In this document: positions 16,788 through 24,543 of the stretch, one piece after another | Numbering within the stretch: the first letter of the stretch is position 1 | How the letters are laid out: every line of letters starts with the position of its first letter | DNA from: an uncultured Lachnospiraceae bacterium | GTDB lineage: Bacteria; Bacillota; Clostridia; Lachnospirales; Lachnospiraceae | NCBI GenBank assembly: GCA_946403625.1 | Contig: CAMJAP010000012.1 | Location: 1-50,495 of the forward strand | DNA length: 50,495 nt | Direction of reading: 5' to 3' | Notes under the pieces: model-generated | Database searches by the model: none | Told to the model about the DNA's origin: nothing | What the model saw: only the letters and a program-made list of their open reading frames with translations | Program-made: the position numbers and the translations under genes

Positions 16788-18179
16788 ATGAGTTTTTTGG
16801 AAGATCGAAGGGCACTTACCAGAGAAAAACGACTAAGCTCTCTCAGCCATTTTAACGGTACCCTGGAAGCGCTGATCGACGAAGTATCCGGTACGGATAT
16901 CCGGCAGAGGATACGCACGTTTTCGCAGATTCATGCGGATGAGATCATATATGCATTTGATGTTTTGTCAAAGATCGAGGACGCGGAGATCATTGTGAAC
17001 GGCTCGATCGGCTGTGCCGGGATAGGACTGGCGGAAACAGATGAAAATTATACATGGTACGGAACCAATCTGGTAGAACGGGATACGATACTGGGTGGAG
17101 AGGAAAAATTAAGAGAAGCGGTTTTGCGGGCGTTTGAAGAAAAACATCCCAAAGCGATTTTCATCATCGGAACACCGGTAGTCGCGATCAATAACGATGA
17201 TATCAATTCGGTCATACTGGAACTGGAAGAGGAGCTGCATATACCGGTCATCAGTATATATACGGACGGATTCAAATCAAAGAATCCGGTGAGCGGTTAC
17301 GATATCGTGACACACAGTCTGCTGAAATATCTTGTGGATAAAGAGGCCGAGGAGAAAGAAGATTTTATCAATGTGATCTCCTTTTCGGAGAATGTAGAGG
17401 ATATTGCTGCTGTTGTAAAAATACTGAATGCATTGGAGATCAGTTATCGTGTGATTCCGAGATTTTCAGAGATCGACGAGATCCGTTCCATATCTCGGGC
17501 AAAGGCAACGGTAGTGTTAAATCCGGAAGAAGGGGAATATCTGGCAAAGGAGCTGGAGGAAGTATACAACATTCCCTATATCCTGAGTGAACCGCCGATC
17601 GGCTATCGGGGTACCAAAAACTTCATATTGAAACTGGCTGATTTTCTGAATATCGGAGAAAAGGCGGAAAGCTATATCGAGGAAGTCGAAGAAGAACTTG
17701 CAAAAGGGATCAAAAAAGATCTGTTGGAAGGGCAAAAGGTGTTTGTGGATGCATCACTTTCCAAAATACCGTCTTACACCAGGTTCCTCAAAAATCTGGG
17801 AGCAGAGATCGTCGGATTCGGTGCGCCGTTTGTAGATCTGGAAAACAGAAAAAATCTGCAGAAGCTGGACTTTCTGCCGAGAAATACACCGGTGGTGATC
17901 GGTAACGGGCAGTATTTTGAAAAAGTAAACGCCATAGCGAAACAGAAGGCAGATTTCTACATAAGCCAGTATCCGGGAAATGCTTTTGCAGTCGATGAAG
18001 GAGCCGTTGTTGTGTCAACCGTGAATCGGGTGACCTATGGATTTGAAGGTGTGCAATCGCTGCATGATTCTTTTCTGAGAGCATTCAGACGAAAAGGTAA
18101 GCTGCAATCAAACAGTAATTACAAGACCGGCTGGAAAACGAAGAGCGGTAACTGGTATGTAAAGCAGGAGGTGAGCTGA
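16788..18179 (+). CDS. Nitrogenase-like component 1, D-type subunit with one cysteine
   Basis: A 463-residue member of the NifD/NifK/BchN/BchB/CfbD superfamily (oxidoreductase component 1). The match includes NGSIGCAGIG near residue 76, ILGGEEKLREAV, AIFIIGTPVVAINNDDI and, later, EPPIGYRGTKNFI and NGQYFE. Cys76 is the only cysteine: it occupies the second P-cluster position, while the third position reads GTPVV and the first is missing. The cysteine that holds FeMo-cofactor in NifD has no counterpart. The ATG at 16788 has AGGGGAG upstream; an in-frame start at 16749 would overlap the H-like gene. It pairs with the K-like subunit one base downstream. Confidence 0.85.
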   Translation: MSFLEDRRALTREKRLSSLSHFNGTLEALIDEVSGTDIRQRIRTFSQIHADEIIYAFDVLSKIEDAEIIVNGSIGCAGIGLAETDENYTWYGTNLVERDTILGGEEKLREAVLRAFEEKHPKAIFIIGTPVVAINNDDINSVILELEEELHIPVISIYTDGFKSKNPVSGYDIVTHSLLKYLVDKEAEEKEDFINVISFSENVEDIAAVVKILNALEISYRVIPRFSEIDEIRSISRAKATVVLNPEEGEYLAKELEEVYNIPYILSEPPIGYRGTKNFILKLADFLNIGEKAESYIEEVEEELAKGIKKDLLEGQKVFVDASLSKIPSYTRFLKNLGAEIVGFGAPFVDLENRKNLQKLDFLPRNTPVVIGNGQYFEKVNAIAKQKADFYISQYPGNAFAVDEGAVVVSTVNRVTYGFEGVQSLHDSFLRAFRRKGKLQSNSNYKTGWKTKSGNWYVKQEVS

Positions 18180-18180
18180 T

Positions 18181-19626
18181 ATGTCAGAAGTGATCAAAGA
18201 ACCGAGAAACGGATGTGCTCTCCATGGTGCTTTGCAGACGGTGCAGGAGATCAAAGGTGTTGTTCCGGTGATCCACGCAAATGCAGGATGCGGAGTGATC
18301 CATTATCTTGCAAATAAAGGTACATCCGGAGGGAATAGTTCTTATTCCGGATTATCGATACCCGGGACGGCAATACAGGAACGGCATGTGATCTTCGGAG
18401 GAGCATCAAGACTTCGAGAGCAGATCAAAAACACGATCAAGGTGGTAAAAGGAGACCTGTATGTGATCTTAAACAGCTGCGAATCCGCAATGGTAGGAGA
18501 TGATGTGGATGCGATGACGCGGGAGATCGTAGAACAGGGAGAACCGGTATTAGATACACTGGTTGCCGGATTTAACGGCGGACCATATTACGGATATGAA
18601 CATGTGATGGCAGATATCTTTCGGACGATCGACGGAGTAAAACCTTCGGAAAAAAAGACGGATCCATATCTGGTAAATATTTTAGGGATCATTCCGGGAA
18701 AAGATCCGTACTGGCAGGGCAATCTGGAAGAGATCAAAAGAATTCTGGAGGGTATCGGATTAAAGGTAAATGTTTTCTTCGGACCTTATGGCGGAGTCAG
18801 AGATCTGATCAATGCGAAAAATGCAGCTTTGACCATCAACTTTTCCAGATGGGGAGAATTGCCGGCGCGTATCCTGGAAGAGTGGTATGAAATACCGATC
18901 CTGCAAAGACCGTCGCTTCCGTTGGGAACAGAGCAGGTTTTGGATCTTGCAACGGCGGTTGCAGAAACGATCCATATCGATGAAGAAAGGATCAAGAGCT
19001 TTTTCGGAAACGAAGAAGTCTATGAAAACGATCTCCTGCTCAGGGCCAGAGAGGATCTCATCGAATATGATAATTCCCAAACGGCGGTACTGGTCGGTGA
19101 TGAGGAACAGGTCATCCGGCTCGGACGATTCTTAAATGATTTTTTGGGAAAAGAGATCAAAGCGGTTATCCTTACCGATGCATTGAAAACCGATGAAGAA
19201 CATGTTACGGACAATCAGGAATTACTGAAAGAGATCACCGACAGCATATATATCACATCAGATCAGAAAAAGATCGAGGATATCATAAGATCCGAAAAAC
19301 CGGAAGTGATCTTCGGAAGCTCTCTGGAGAAGAGGATCGCAAACCGGCTGGAGATTCCGGTCGTAGAAACATCCTATCCGGTATTTGAAAAATTGATTCT
19401 GAATAAAGCAGATGCGGGGATACGAGGAACGATCAGCTTTATGGAAGAATATATAACTGTTGTCAATCAATATGAAGCAGAAAAAAGAAAACAATTGTTA
19501 TCCTATGTAAAGGGAGAAAAAGGAGGAAAATTATGGCAAGAGCAATCACAAAAGAGGAGTTATTCAAAGAAATTGACCTTAGTAACACAATCGCAAACGA
19601 AGGAATCTTTATCAGCCCGGATGTAA
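18181..19626 (+). CDS. Nitrogenase-like component 1, K-type subunit with three interface cysteines
   Basis: A 481-residue partner of the preceding D-like subunit. It keeps exactly three cysteines, Cys12 (NGCALHG), Cys37 (NAGCG) and Cys100 (NSCESAMVGDD), at the three classical P-cluster positions, and no other cysteine. With Cys76 of the D-like subunit this gives four ligands at the interface, enough for one [4Fe-4S] cluster, as in DPOR-type enzymes, rather than an [8Fe-7S] P-cluster. The last 30 codons overlap the radical SAM gene (19533-19626), so the C-terminus is constrained by two frames. The substrate is unknown; the linked importer suggests an organosulfur compound. Confidence 0.85.
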   Translation: MSEVIKEPRNGCALHGALQTVQEIKGVVPVIHANAGCGVIHYLANKGTSGGNSSYSGLSIPGTAIQERHVIFGGASRLREQIKNTIKVVKGDLYVILNSCESAMVGDDVDAMTREIVEQGEPVLDTLVAGFNGGPYYGYEHVMADIFRTIDGVKPSEKKTDPYLVNILGIIPGKDPYWQGNLEEIKRILEGIGLKVNVFFGPYGGVRDLINAKNAALTINFSRWGELPARILEEWYEIPILQRPSLPLGTEQVLDLATAVAETIHIDEERIKSFFGNEEVYENDLLLRAREDLIEYDNSQTAVLVGDEEQVIRLGRFLNDFLGKEIKAVILTDALKTDEEHVTDNQELLKEITDSIYITSDQKKIEDIIRSEKPEVIFGSSLEKRIANRLEIPVVETSYPVFEKLILNKADAGIRGTISFMEEYITVVNQYEAEKRKQLLSYVKGEKGGKLWQEQSQKRSYSKKLTLVTQSQTKESLSARM

Positions 19627-20789
19627 TCGCAACGCTGGATTTTGAAAACAAAGTGCAGGAACAGATGCGTACCTGCTTTGATATGAACCATGAGACCTAT
19701 GTTAAGACAAAGCTGCCGACATCCATTCGTTTGTCCAGCAATTTCCGTTTGGGATTTCCGTATAAACACGATTCCAGATTTTCCGTAGTCCATGAAAACG
19801 GTAAGTACTATCTGCTGAATGGAGATGAAAAGATCGATGAAGTGACCTTTGTTGAAAAACCGGCATTTTACAATCATAAAACATCCGACGGTGTCAATAT
19901 GAAGACCATTGCCAATGAGATCGGAAAAACGAAAGTTTCGGTTGCATACAGCAATGAATGTGCGCTGAAGGATAAAGGTCTGGATTGCAAGTTCTGTAAC
20001 ATCAATGCGACCAAGAGCCGGTTCGCGGATCTGCAGGGGATTTCCTGGAAGACACCCAGACAGATCGCGGAAACCTATGCGAAAGCGAGAGAAGAGGGAT
20101 ACGAATCCATCACGATTACCGGCGGGTTTGTCCCGGAACGCCGTGAAGTGGAATACTACATCGATGTTGCCGAAGCGATCCGTGATGAAACCGGTCTGGA
20201 AGATTTCGGCGGAACGGCCTGTGTAGGCGCACCCAGCGATCTGACGGTGATCGAAAAATATAAAGAAGCGGGATATCGTGCGATCTCAACGAATTTGGAA
20301 GTCTGGGATGAAAATTTCTTTAAGACGATCTGTCCGGGAAAAGATCAGATCTGCGGCGGACGCCAAAACTGGATCAATGCTTTGAAAAAAGAAGTAGAGG
20401 TATTCGGAAAAGGAAATGTACGATCCTTCTTTGTAGCGGGTATCGAGCCGAAGTCGACGCTTCTGGAAGGTATCGAGTATCTGACAGAACTGGGTGTTGT
20501 GGCAATTCCGCTTCACTGGATCCCGAATCCCGGTTCTGCACTGGAGGGACACAGAGCACCGACACCGGAATGGTATCTGGATCTGTATCAGAAAACCTAC
20601 ACGCTGCTTAAGAAGAACGGGCTGACACACTATGATCTGTATAAATCGGCAAATGTAGAGAATTCCATCTTTGATTATTTCTACGATCTGGATGGTGATC
20701 ATCTGAATATTCCGAAACATGAAGCGGACAGAGTACATTTTGTCGAAGAAGAAAACCGGTCAGGTGCAGCAGAGAAAAAGACAGCATAA
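19533..20789 (+). CDS. Radical SAM protein linked to the nitrogenase-like enzyme
   Basis: A 418-residue protein whose middle part is a radical SAM barrel: cluster cysteines Cys143, Cys152, Cys155 in a CX8CX2C arrangement instead of the usual CX3CX2C, followed by ITGGF (SAM amino group motif) and FGGTACVGAPSD, ISTNLEVWDENFF and PLHWIPNPGSALEGHRAP, which recall BioB/HydE-like proteins. About 140 residues precede the cluster motif. It overlaps the K-like gene by 94 bases with GGAGG upstream of its ATG, so the two are translationally linked. It may build a cofactor for the D/K-like enzyme or act on the same substrate; the function is not known to me. Confidence 0.82.
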   Translation: MARAITKEELFKEIDLSNTIANEGIFISPDVIATLDFENKVQEQMRTCFDMNHETYVKTKLPTSIRLSSNFRLGFPYKHDSRFSVVHENGKYYLLNGDEKIDEVTFVEKPAFYNHKTSDGVNMKTIANEIGKTKVSVAYSNECALKDKGLDCKFCNINATKSRFADLQGISWKTPRQIAETYAKAREEGYESITITGGFVPERREVEYYIDVAEAIRDETGLEDFGGTACVGAPSDLTVIEKYKEAGYRAISTNLEVWDENFFKTICPGKDQICGGRQNWINALKKEVEVFGKGNVRSFFVAGIEPKSTLLEGIEYLTELGVVAIPLHWIPNPGSALEGHRAPTPEWYLDLYQKTYTLLKKNGLTHYDLYKSANVENSIFDYFYDLDGDHLNIPKHEADRVHFVEEENRSGAAEKKTA

Positions 20790-20798
20790 AATATAAAC

Positions 20799-20824
20799 CG
20801 TCTCCTGTTTTCGGACAGGAGACG
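20799..20824 (+). promoter_or_regulatory. Intercistronic hairpin before the organosulfur importer
   Basis: A perfect 10-bp stem (20799-20808 with 20815-20824) with a 6-nt loop lies just before the ribosome-binding site of the binding-protein gene. There is no T run; an mRNA-stabilising or processing role is more likely than termination. Confidence 0.55.
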
Positions 20825-20847
20825 CTTTCAAAAAAGGAGGAAAAACT

Positions 20848-21942
20848 ATGAAACAGAGCATAACAAAAAAGATTTTGGCAGGCGGTACAGCGGCTATATT
20901 TGCACTTTTCACAACAGGATGCGGAAATGCACAGGCGCCGGTGGCATCTTCCGGTACGCCGGCAGTAATAGAGGCAAACGCAGCAGATAAGGAAGAAATA
21001 ACGGCAGAGAATTTCAGTCTCGATAATGTCGGGCCGTTTACGATCCGTGTCGGAGTAAACTCTGGTGACGGTAACCAGTATCTGAAAATACTGGATGATC
21101 ACACATCCTTTTTAAAAGATCGTGGGATCGATCTGCAGACAACAGAATTCGCTGCCGGGATCAATACGATCGATGCAATTACCACAGGACAGCTGGATGT
21201 CGGCCTGTTTGCGGATTATGCCGGAGTAAATCGCATCGGAAATACCTTGAAAGATACAGAGCTCCGAGCGTTTGCGATGATCAATAAAACGAATAATAAT
21301 TATTTATATGTAAATCCGGAAACGATCAAAGAGCCCAAGGATCTGGAAGGGGCAACGGCGATCTCCATGGCCGGTGTGGTTGTTGAATATGATTACGGAA
21401 AATTGTTTGAGATCTATGATGTAGATAAGTCAAAAGTAAATATCGTAAATGTTTCCAGTGCGCAGGAAGCTCTTGCATTAGCTGCTTCAAACGGTGCAGA
21501 CAGTTATTGGGCAAATGTACAGGTGGCGCCGAAATTCGAGGAAGCCGGTTGGACTCCGCTCTTAAGCATTGGTGATGTAAATGCGACTATGTATACGTTT
21601 TTGGTTGCCAACCAATCCTATCTGGATGAGCATAAAGCCGAAGTTGCCAAATATCTGGCGGTCAGCGAGGAAGCATTTGCGTATATTGAGGAGAATCTGG
21701 ATGAATTCGCCGGATGGGTGGAAACCGATCTGGGACTGAAAAAGGATCTGGTCATTTCCGGATGGAATGCAGTAAATCTTGTGTACACTTTCCCGCAGGA
21801 AGCATATGAGGATCTGCTCAGTGTGGAAAAATGGTGCTATAACAACGGTAATTTTCCTACCGATTATGATTTTACCGGATTTATCAATACCGATGCGCTT
21901 TCTCTGGTAGATCCGGAAAAGGTGACCTGGCAGGCAAAATAG
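20848..21942 (+). CDS. NitT/TauT-family substrate-binding lipoprotein (organosulfur type)
   Basis: A 364-residue binding protein with a lipoprotein signal (Cys25 in TTGC) and the SsuA/TauA-like fold: FTIRVGVNSGDGNQYLK at the first strand, ITTGQLDVGLFADYAG, and DLEGATAISMAGVV. The family imports sulfonates, taurine, nitrate or pyrimidine precursors. Its position after the nitrogenase-like trio in a sulfur island points to a sulfur-containing substrate that the enzyme then reduces, but no residue identifies the ligand. Confidence 0.85.
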   Translation: MKQSITKKILAGGTAAIFALFTTGCGNAQAPVASSGTPAVIEANAADKEEITAENFSLDNVGPFTIRVGVNSGDGNQYLKILDDHTSFLKDRGIDLQTTEFAAGINTIDAITTGQLDVGLFADYAGVNRIGNTLKDTELRAFAMINKTNNNYLYVNPETIKEPKDLEGATAISMAGVVVEYDYGKLFEIYDVDKSKVNIVNVSSAQEALALAASNGADSYWANVQVAPKFEEAGWTPLLSIGDVNATMYTFLVANQSYLDEHKAEVAKYLAVSEEAFAYIEENLDEFAGWVETDLGLKKDLVISGWNAVNLVYTFPQEAYEDLLSVEKWCYNNGNFPTDYDFTGFINTDALSLVDPEKVTWQAK

Positions 21943-21953
21943 GAGGTGGTTAC

Positions 21954-22715
21954 ATGAAGGGATTAACAACGAAAGTGATCAAGAGCGGTCTGATCTCATG
22001 GGTAGTTCTGTTTGGAGTCTGGGGTATCGTTTCCCTGTTTTATACGGATTCCTTTTTCCCAAGCCCGATCGAAACCTATCGGGGGTTTCGGGAGATCGTG
22101 TTAAGCGGTAAACTCCGCGAGGATATCAGTATCAGCGTCTGGCGTGTTCTGTTGGGATGGAGCAGGGCTTTACTGATCGGTATCCCGCTGGGATTACTGA
22201 TCGGACGTTTCAAATTTGTAAACTGGTTTATCGAACCGTTTATCAACTTCTTCCGTTTTGTACCGGCGATCGGATTTCTGACATTGTTTCTGATGTGGTT
22301 TGGTGTTGGAGAAGAATCAAAATTGATATTGATCACCTATGCTTCCATATTTCCCATCATCATAAATACGGTGGCAGGTGTAAAAGCGATCAATCCGGTG
22401 AAATATCAGGCGGCGGAATCTCTCGGTGCAAACAAGTTTCAGTCCTTTGTGACTGTTACGGTTCCCGGCGCGGTTCCGAACATTTTGACCGGAGCAAGAC
22501 TCGGACTGAGCACCGCGATCATTTCGATCGTAGGTGCAGAGATGCTGGCTGCAAACAGCGGTCTGGGATATCTGGTTTATACATCCAGACTGTACTACAG
22601 AACGGACTGGATCTTTGTAGGTATCGTAACTCTCGGAGTACTTGGATTCTTTGCAGATAAGTCACTTCGGTTTATCGCAAAGAAATCGCTGAAGCATTAC
22701 GGTGTTACGGGATAA
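21954..22715 (+). CDS. NitT/TauT-family ABC permease (SsuC-like)
   Basis: A 253-residue membrane subunit with about six helices and the family EAA loop ([29 protein letters not shown] in register before GARLGLSTA). [16 protein letters not shown] near the N-terminus is typical of SsuC/TauC. AGGAGG precedes the ATG. It lies 11 bases after the binding-protein gene and 10 bases before the ATPase. Confidence 0.87.
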   Translation: MKGLTTKVIKSGLISWVVLFGVWGIVSLFYTDSFFPSPIETYRGFREIVLSGKLREDISISVWRVLLGWSRALLIGIPLGLLIGRFKFVNWFIEPFINFFRFVPAIGFLTLFLMWFGVGEESKLILITYASIFPIIINTVAGVKAINPVKYQAAESLGANKFQSFVTVTVPGAVPNILTGARLGLSTAIISIVGAEMLAANSGLGYLVYTSRLYYRTDWIFVGIVTLGVLGFFADKSLRFIAKKSLKHYGVTG

Positions 22716-22725
22716 GGAGGCAGGT

Positions 22726-23658
22726 ATGAGTGAAAAAACAAAAATCAGTATAGAACATGTTTCCAAGAGATATGATGTGGGTAACAAAGCGCTGTTATTT
22801 ACAAAAGGAAACTATGCGCATGATAATTTTGTGGGGCATGAAACGGATTATGTTCTGAAGGATGTGAACCTTGCGATCAAAGAAGGGGAATTTCATATCT
22901 TTCTCGGAGCCAGCGGATGCGGTAAGACTACACTGCTCAATATCGTAGCAGGATTTTTGGATAAAACATCCGGATCGGTACAGCTGGACGGAAAAGAGAT
23001 CAAAGGACCCGGCGCAGAAAGAGGTGTGGTATTTCAGAATGCCGATCTCGCGATCTTTCCCTGGCTTACGGTTCAGAAAAATGTGGAATACGGTCTGAAG
23101 ATGAAGGGGATAAAAAAAGAAGAGAGAAGGAAAACGGCCCTGGATGCGATCACACTGGTAGGCTTGAAAGGTCATGAGAAGAAATATCCGGATGAACTGT
23201 CCGGAGGAATGAAACAGAGAGTGCAGATTGCAAGAAGCATCGCAGCCAATCCGGAAGTACTGATCATGGACGAACCCTTTGGCGCGCTGGATGCGCAGAC
23301 CAGACGGACGCTGCAGGATGAGCTGATCAGTATCTGGAAAAAAACGGGCAAGACAATCCTGTTTGTTACGCATGATATCTCCGAGGCGGTATATCTGGGA
23401 GAAAACATCAGTATCTTTTCCGTGGCACCGGATGCGACGATCGTCGAAACGATCCCGGTTCCGTATCTGTATCCACGTGATGTGAACAACAAGAGGATCG
23501 GTGACTTTGTGAAGTCTACGACGGAAAAACTGGAAAAAGCGATCAGTGCATCGAGAAAAGAGCATGAAAGACGCGGGCAGGTGCGAGCTTTTAAGGAACG
23601 CGGAGAAGAGGAAATTGTAACAGAAGAAAAGCGTGATAAGGACAGTGTAGCTGTGTGA
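22726..23658 (+). CDS. NitT/TauT-family ABC ATPase (SsuB-like)
   Basis: The 310-residue ATPase has Walker [10 protein letters not shown], the Q-loop in [20 protein letters not shown], the signature [14 protein letters not shown] and Walker [17 protein letters not shown]. The N-terminus has about 20 extra residues between the first strand and the Walker region ([17 protein letters not shown]), and the C-terminus is rich in charged residues. The ATG at 22726 has AAGGAGG upstream; an in-frame ATG at 22702 lies inside the permease gene. Confidence 0.88.
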   Translation: MSEKTKISIEHVSKRYDVGNKALLFTKGNYAHDNFVGHETDYVLKDVNLAIKEGEFHIFLGASGCGKTTLLNIVAGFLDKTSGSVQLDGKEIKGPGAERGVVFQNADLAIFPWLTVQKNVEYGLKMKGIKKEERRKTALDAITLVGLKGHEKKYPDELSGGMKQRVQIARSIAANPEVLIMDEPFGALDAQTRRTLQDELISIWKKTGKTILFVTHDISEAVYLGENISIFSVAPDATIVETIPVPYLYPRDVNNKRIGDFVKSTTEKLEKAISASRKEHERRGQVRAFKERGEEEIVTEEKRDKDSVAV

Positions 23659-23673
23659 GAAAGGAGAAAAATT

Positions 23674-24096
23674 ATGGCAGACTGGAATACGATCAGGGAT
23701 TATATATATGAAAATAAAAGTCTTGTACTGGCAACGGTGGATGAAGCGGGAAATCCGCAGATCCGGCATATCGGAGGTTACACGATCGAGGACAAGGATA
23801 TCCTGTTCCAGACGGTTGCAGACAGTAACAAGGTGAAGGAGATTGAAAACAACGATCATGTAGCCCTGCTTTTTCAGCATGAGGGACAGACGGTTCCGAA
23901 GAATATCACGGTATACGGAAATGCGGTTTTATTAAATGCGGAAGAAGCAGGAAAAGCATCGGAACGGATCCGGATCCGCAGACCGCAGATCCAATATGAT
24001 CCGCAAAAAAATGTAATCTTCAGGGTTCGGATTCGTTCCGTTAAGATCCTGGATTTTGCAGCGGAAAAGAAAACAGTCATTTTGAACGAAATATGA
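23674..24096 (+). CDS. Pyridoxamine 5'-phosphate oxidase-fold flavin-binding protein
   Basis: A 140-residue protein of the split-barrel FMN-binding family: residues 1-80 show ENKSLVLATVDEAGNPQIRHIG, then KVKEIENNDHVALLFQHEG, as in many small FMN reductases and general stress proteins. It closes the nitrogenase-like/importer operon and could supply reduced flavin or handle the product. The specific reaction is not recognisable. Confidence 0.75.
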   Translation: MADWNTIRDYIYENKSLVLATVDEAGNPQIRHIGGYTIEDKDILFQTVADSNKVKEIENNDHVALLFQHEGQTVPKNITVYGNAVLLNAEEAGKASERIRIRRPQIQYDPQKNVIFRVRIRSVKILDFAAEKKTVILNEI

Positions 24097-24139
24097 TTTT
24101 TCCGACATGATGTTCTGCAGAGAACTATAAACAAAAATT

Positions 24140-24203
24140 ATCACTGTGGATCAAAAATTATGATCAAAGTGGCATTGACACAGTAGGCAAATAATGATAA
24201 TGT
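24140..24203 (+). promoter_or_regulatory. Promoter of the metY/encapsulin operon, sharing the LysR-gene element
   Basis: TTGACA at 24175-24180, 17-nt spacer, weak TAATGT (24198-24203). The stretch 24175-24199 matches 206-230 at 23 of 25 positions, with the same 33-nt offset to an upstream ATCACT, suggesting a common regulator. Confidence 0.62.
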
Positions 24204-24235
24204 ATTAATGTTTATAATTTTTGGTGGGGAAAAAG

Positions 24236-24352
24236 ATGAAAAACGCAGCAGTCAATTTCAACAAGGATATGTGGTGTCGAATGCAGGACTACCGGGCAGT
24301 TTTTTTGTCGGGAGTGTTGGATTGTGATCGTATACCGTTCATAAATGACTGA
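24236..24352 (+). CDS. Cysteine-containing leader peptide of the metY operon
   Basis: A 38-codon frame with GGTGGGGA upstream. It contains the block MWCRMQDYRA, closely parallel to CMCRMLNSQA in the leader at 33443: Cys-Arg-Met, then Ala five residues after the Met. The Cys14 codon (24275-24277) is followed 12 nt later by an antiterminator strand (24289-24300). The stop codon lies 28 nt before the partner strand. These distances match those at 33443 to within one or a few bases. A second Cys codon is at position 30 in both leaders. The peptide itself probably has no function once made. Confidence 0.68.
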   Translation: MKNAAVNFNKDMWCRMQDYRAVFLSGVLDCDRIPFIND

Positions 24353-24393
24353 TCTGACACACAGACTATATTGAAACACTACTTGCCCGGGAG
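24289..24393 (+). promoter_or_regulatory. Antiterminator pairing in the metY leader
   Basis: CCGGGCA at 24292-24298 pairs perfectly with TGCCCGG at 24384-24390, flanked by two further base pairs on each side (24289-24290 with 24392-24393; 24299-24300 with 24381-24382). The downstream strand covers the 5' arm of the terminator at 24386-24390, so the two structures exclude each other. Confidence 0.65.
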
Positions 24394-24423
24394 CCTCAGA
24401 AACTGATAGCCTCCGGGTTTTTT
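24386..24423 (+). terminator. Attenuator terminator ahead of metY
   Basis: CCCGG (24386-24390) pairs with CCGGG (24413-24417); inner pairs AG-CT and TCAG-CTGA close a loop of AAA. Six T follow at 24418-24423. Confidence 0.75.
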
Positions 24424-24468
24424 ATACGGGAGACGAAAAAAGCATAGAGAAATACGGAAATTTATTTT

Positions 24469-24497
24469 TTTACCCAAAATACCTATTAACCTAGTAT
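24469..24497 (+). promoter_or_regulatory. Possible second promoter directly upstream of metY
   Basis: TTTACC (24469-24474), 17-nt spacer, TAGTAT (24492-24497), located after the attenuator. It would give basal expression that bypasses the leader. The stretch ACCTATT-A-C-TAG resembles the operator-like bases around the -35 of the 33352 promoter. Confidence 0.4.
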
Positions 24498-24543
24498 GCA
24501 TTAGACGAAGCATGAATGCAACAGTAAACAGAGGAGCCGATAT

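Noticed and set aside
15893..19626. True nitrogenase for nitrogen fixation
   Set aside because: Too few cysteines in D/K, no cofactor cysteine, no nifEN/nifB/nifV or molybdenum genes, and the surroundings are entirely sulfur-related.
15893..19626. Direct equivalence with the methylthio-alkane reductase MarHDK
   Set aside because: The single-cysteine D-like subunit is hard to reconcile with a P-cluster and NifD-like cofactor site. A related function remains possible, but the identity cannot be claimed.
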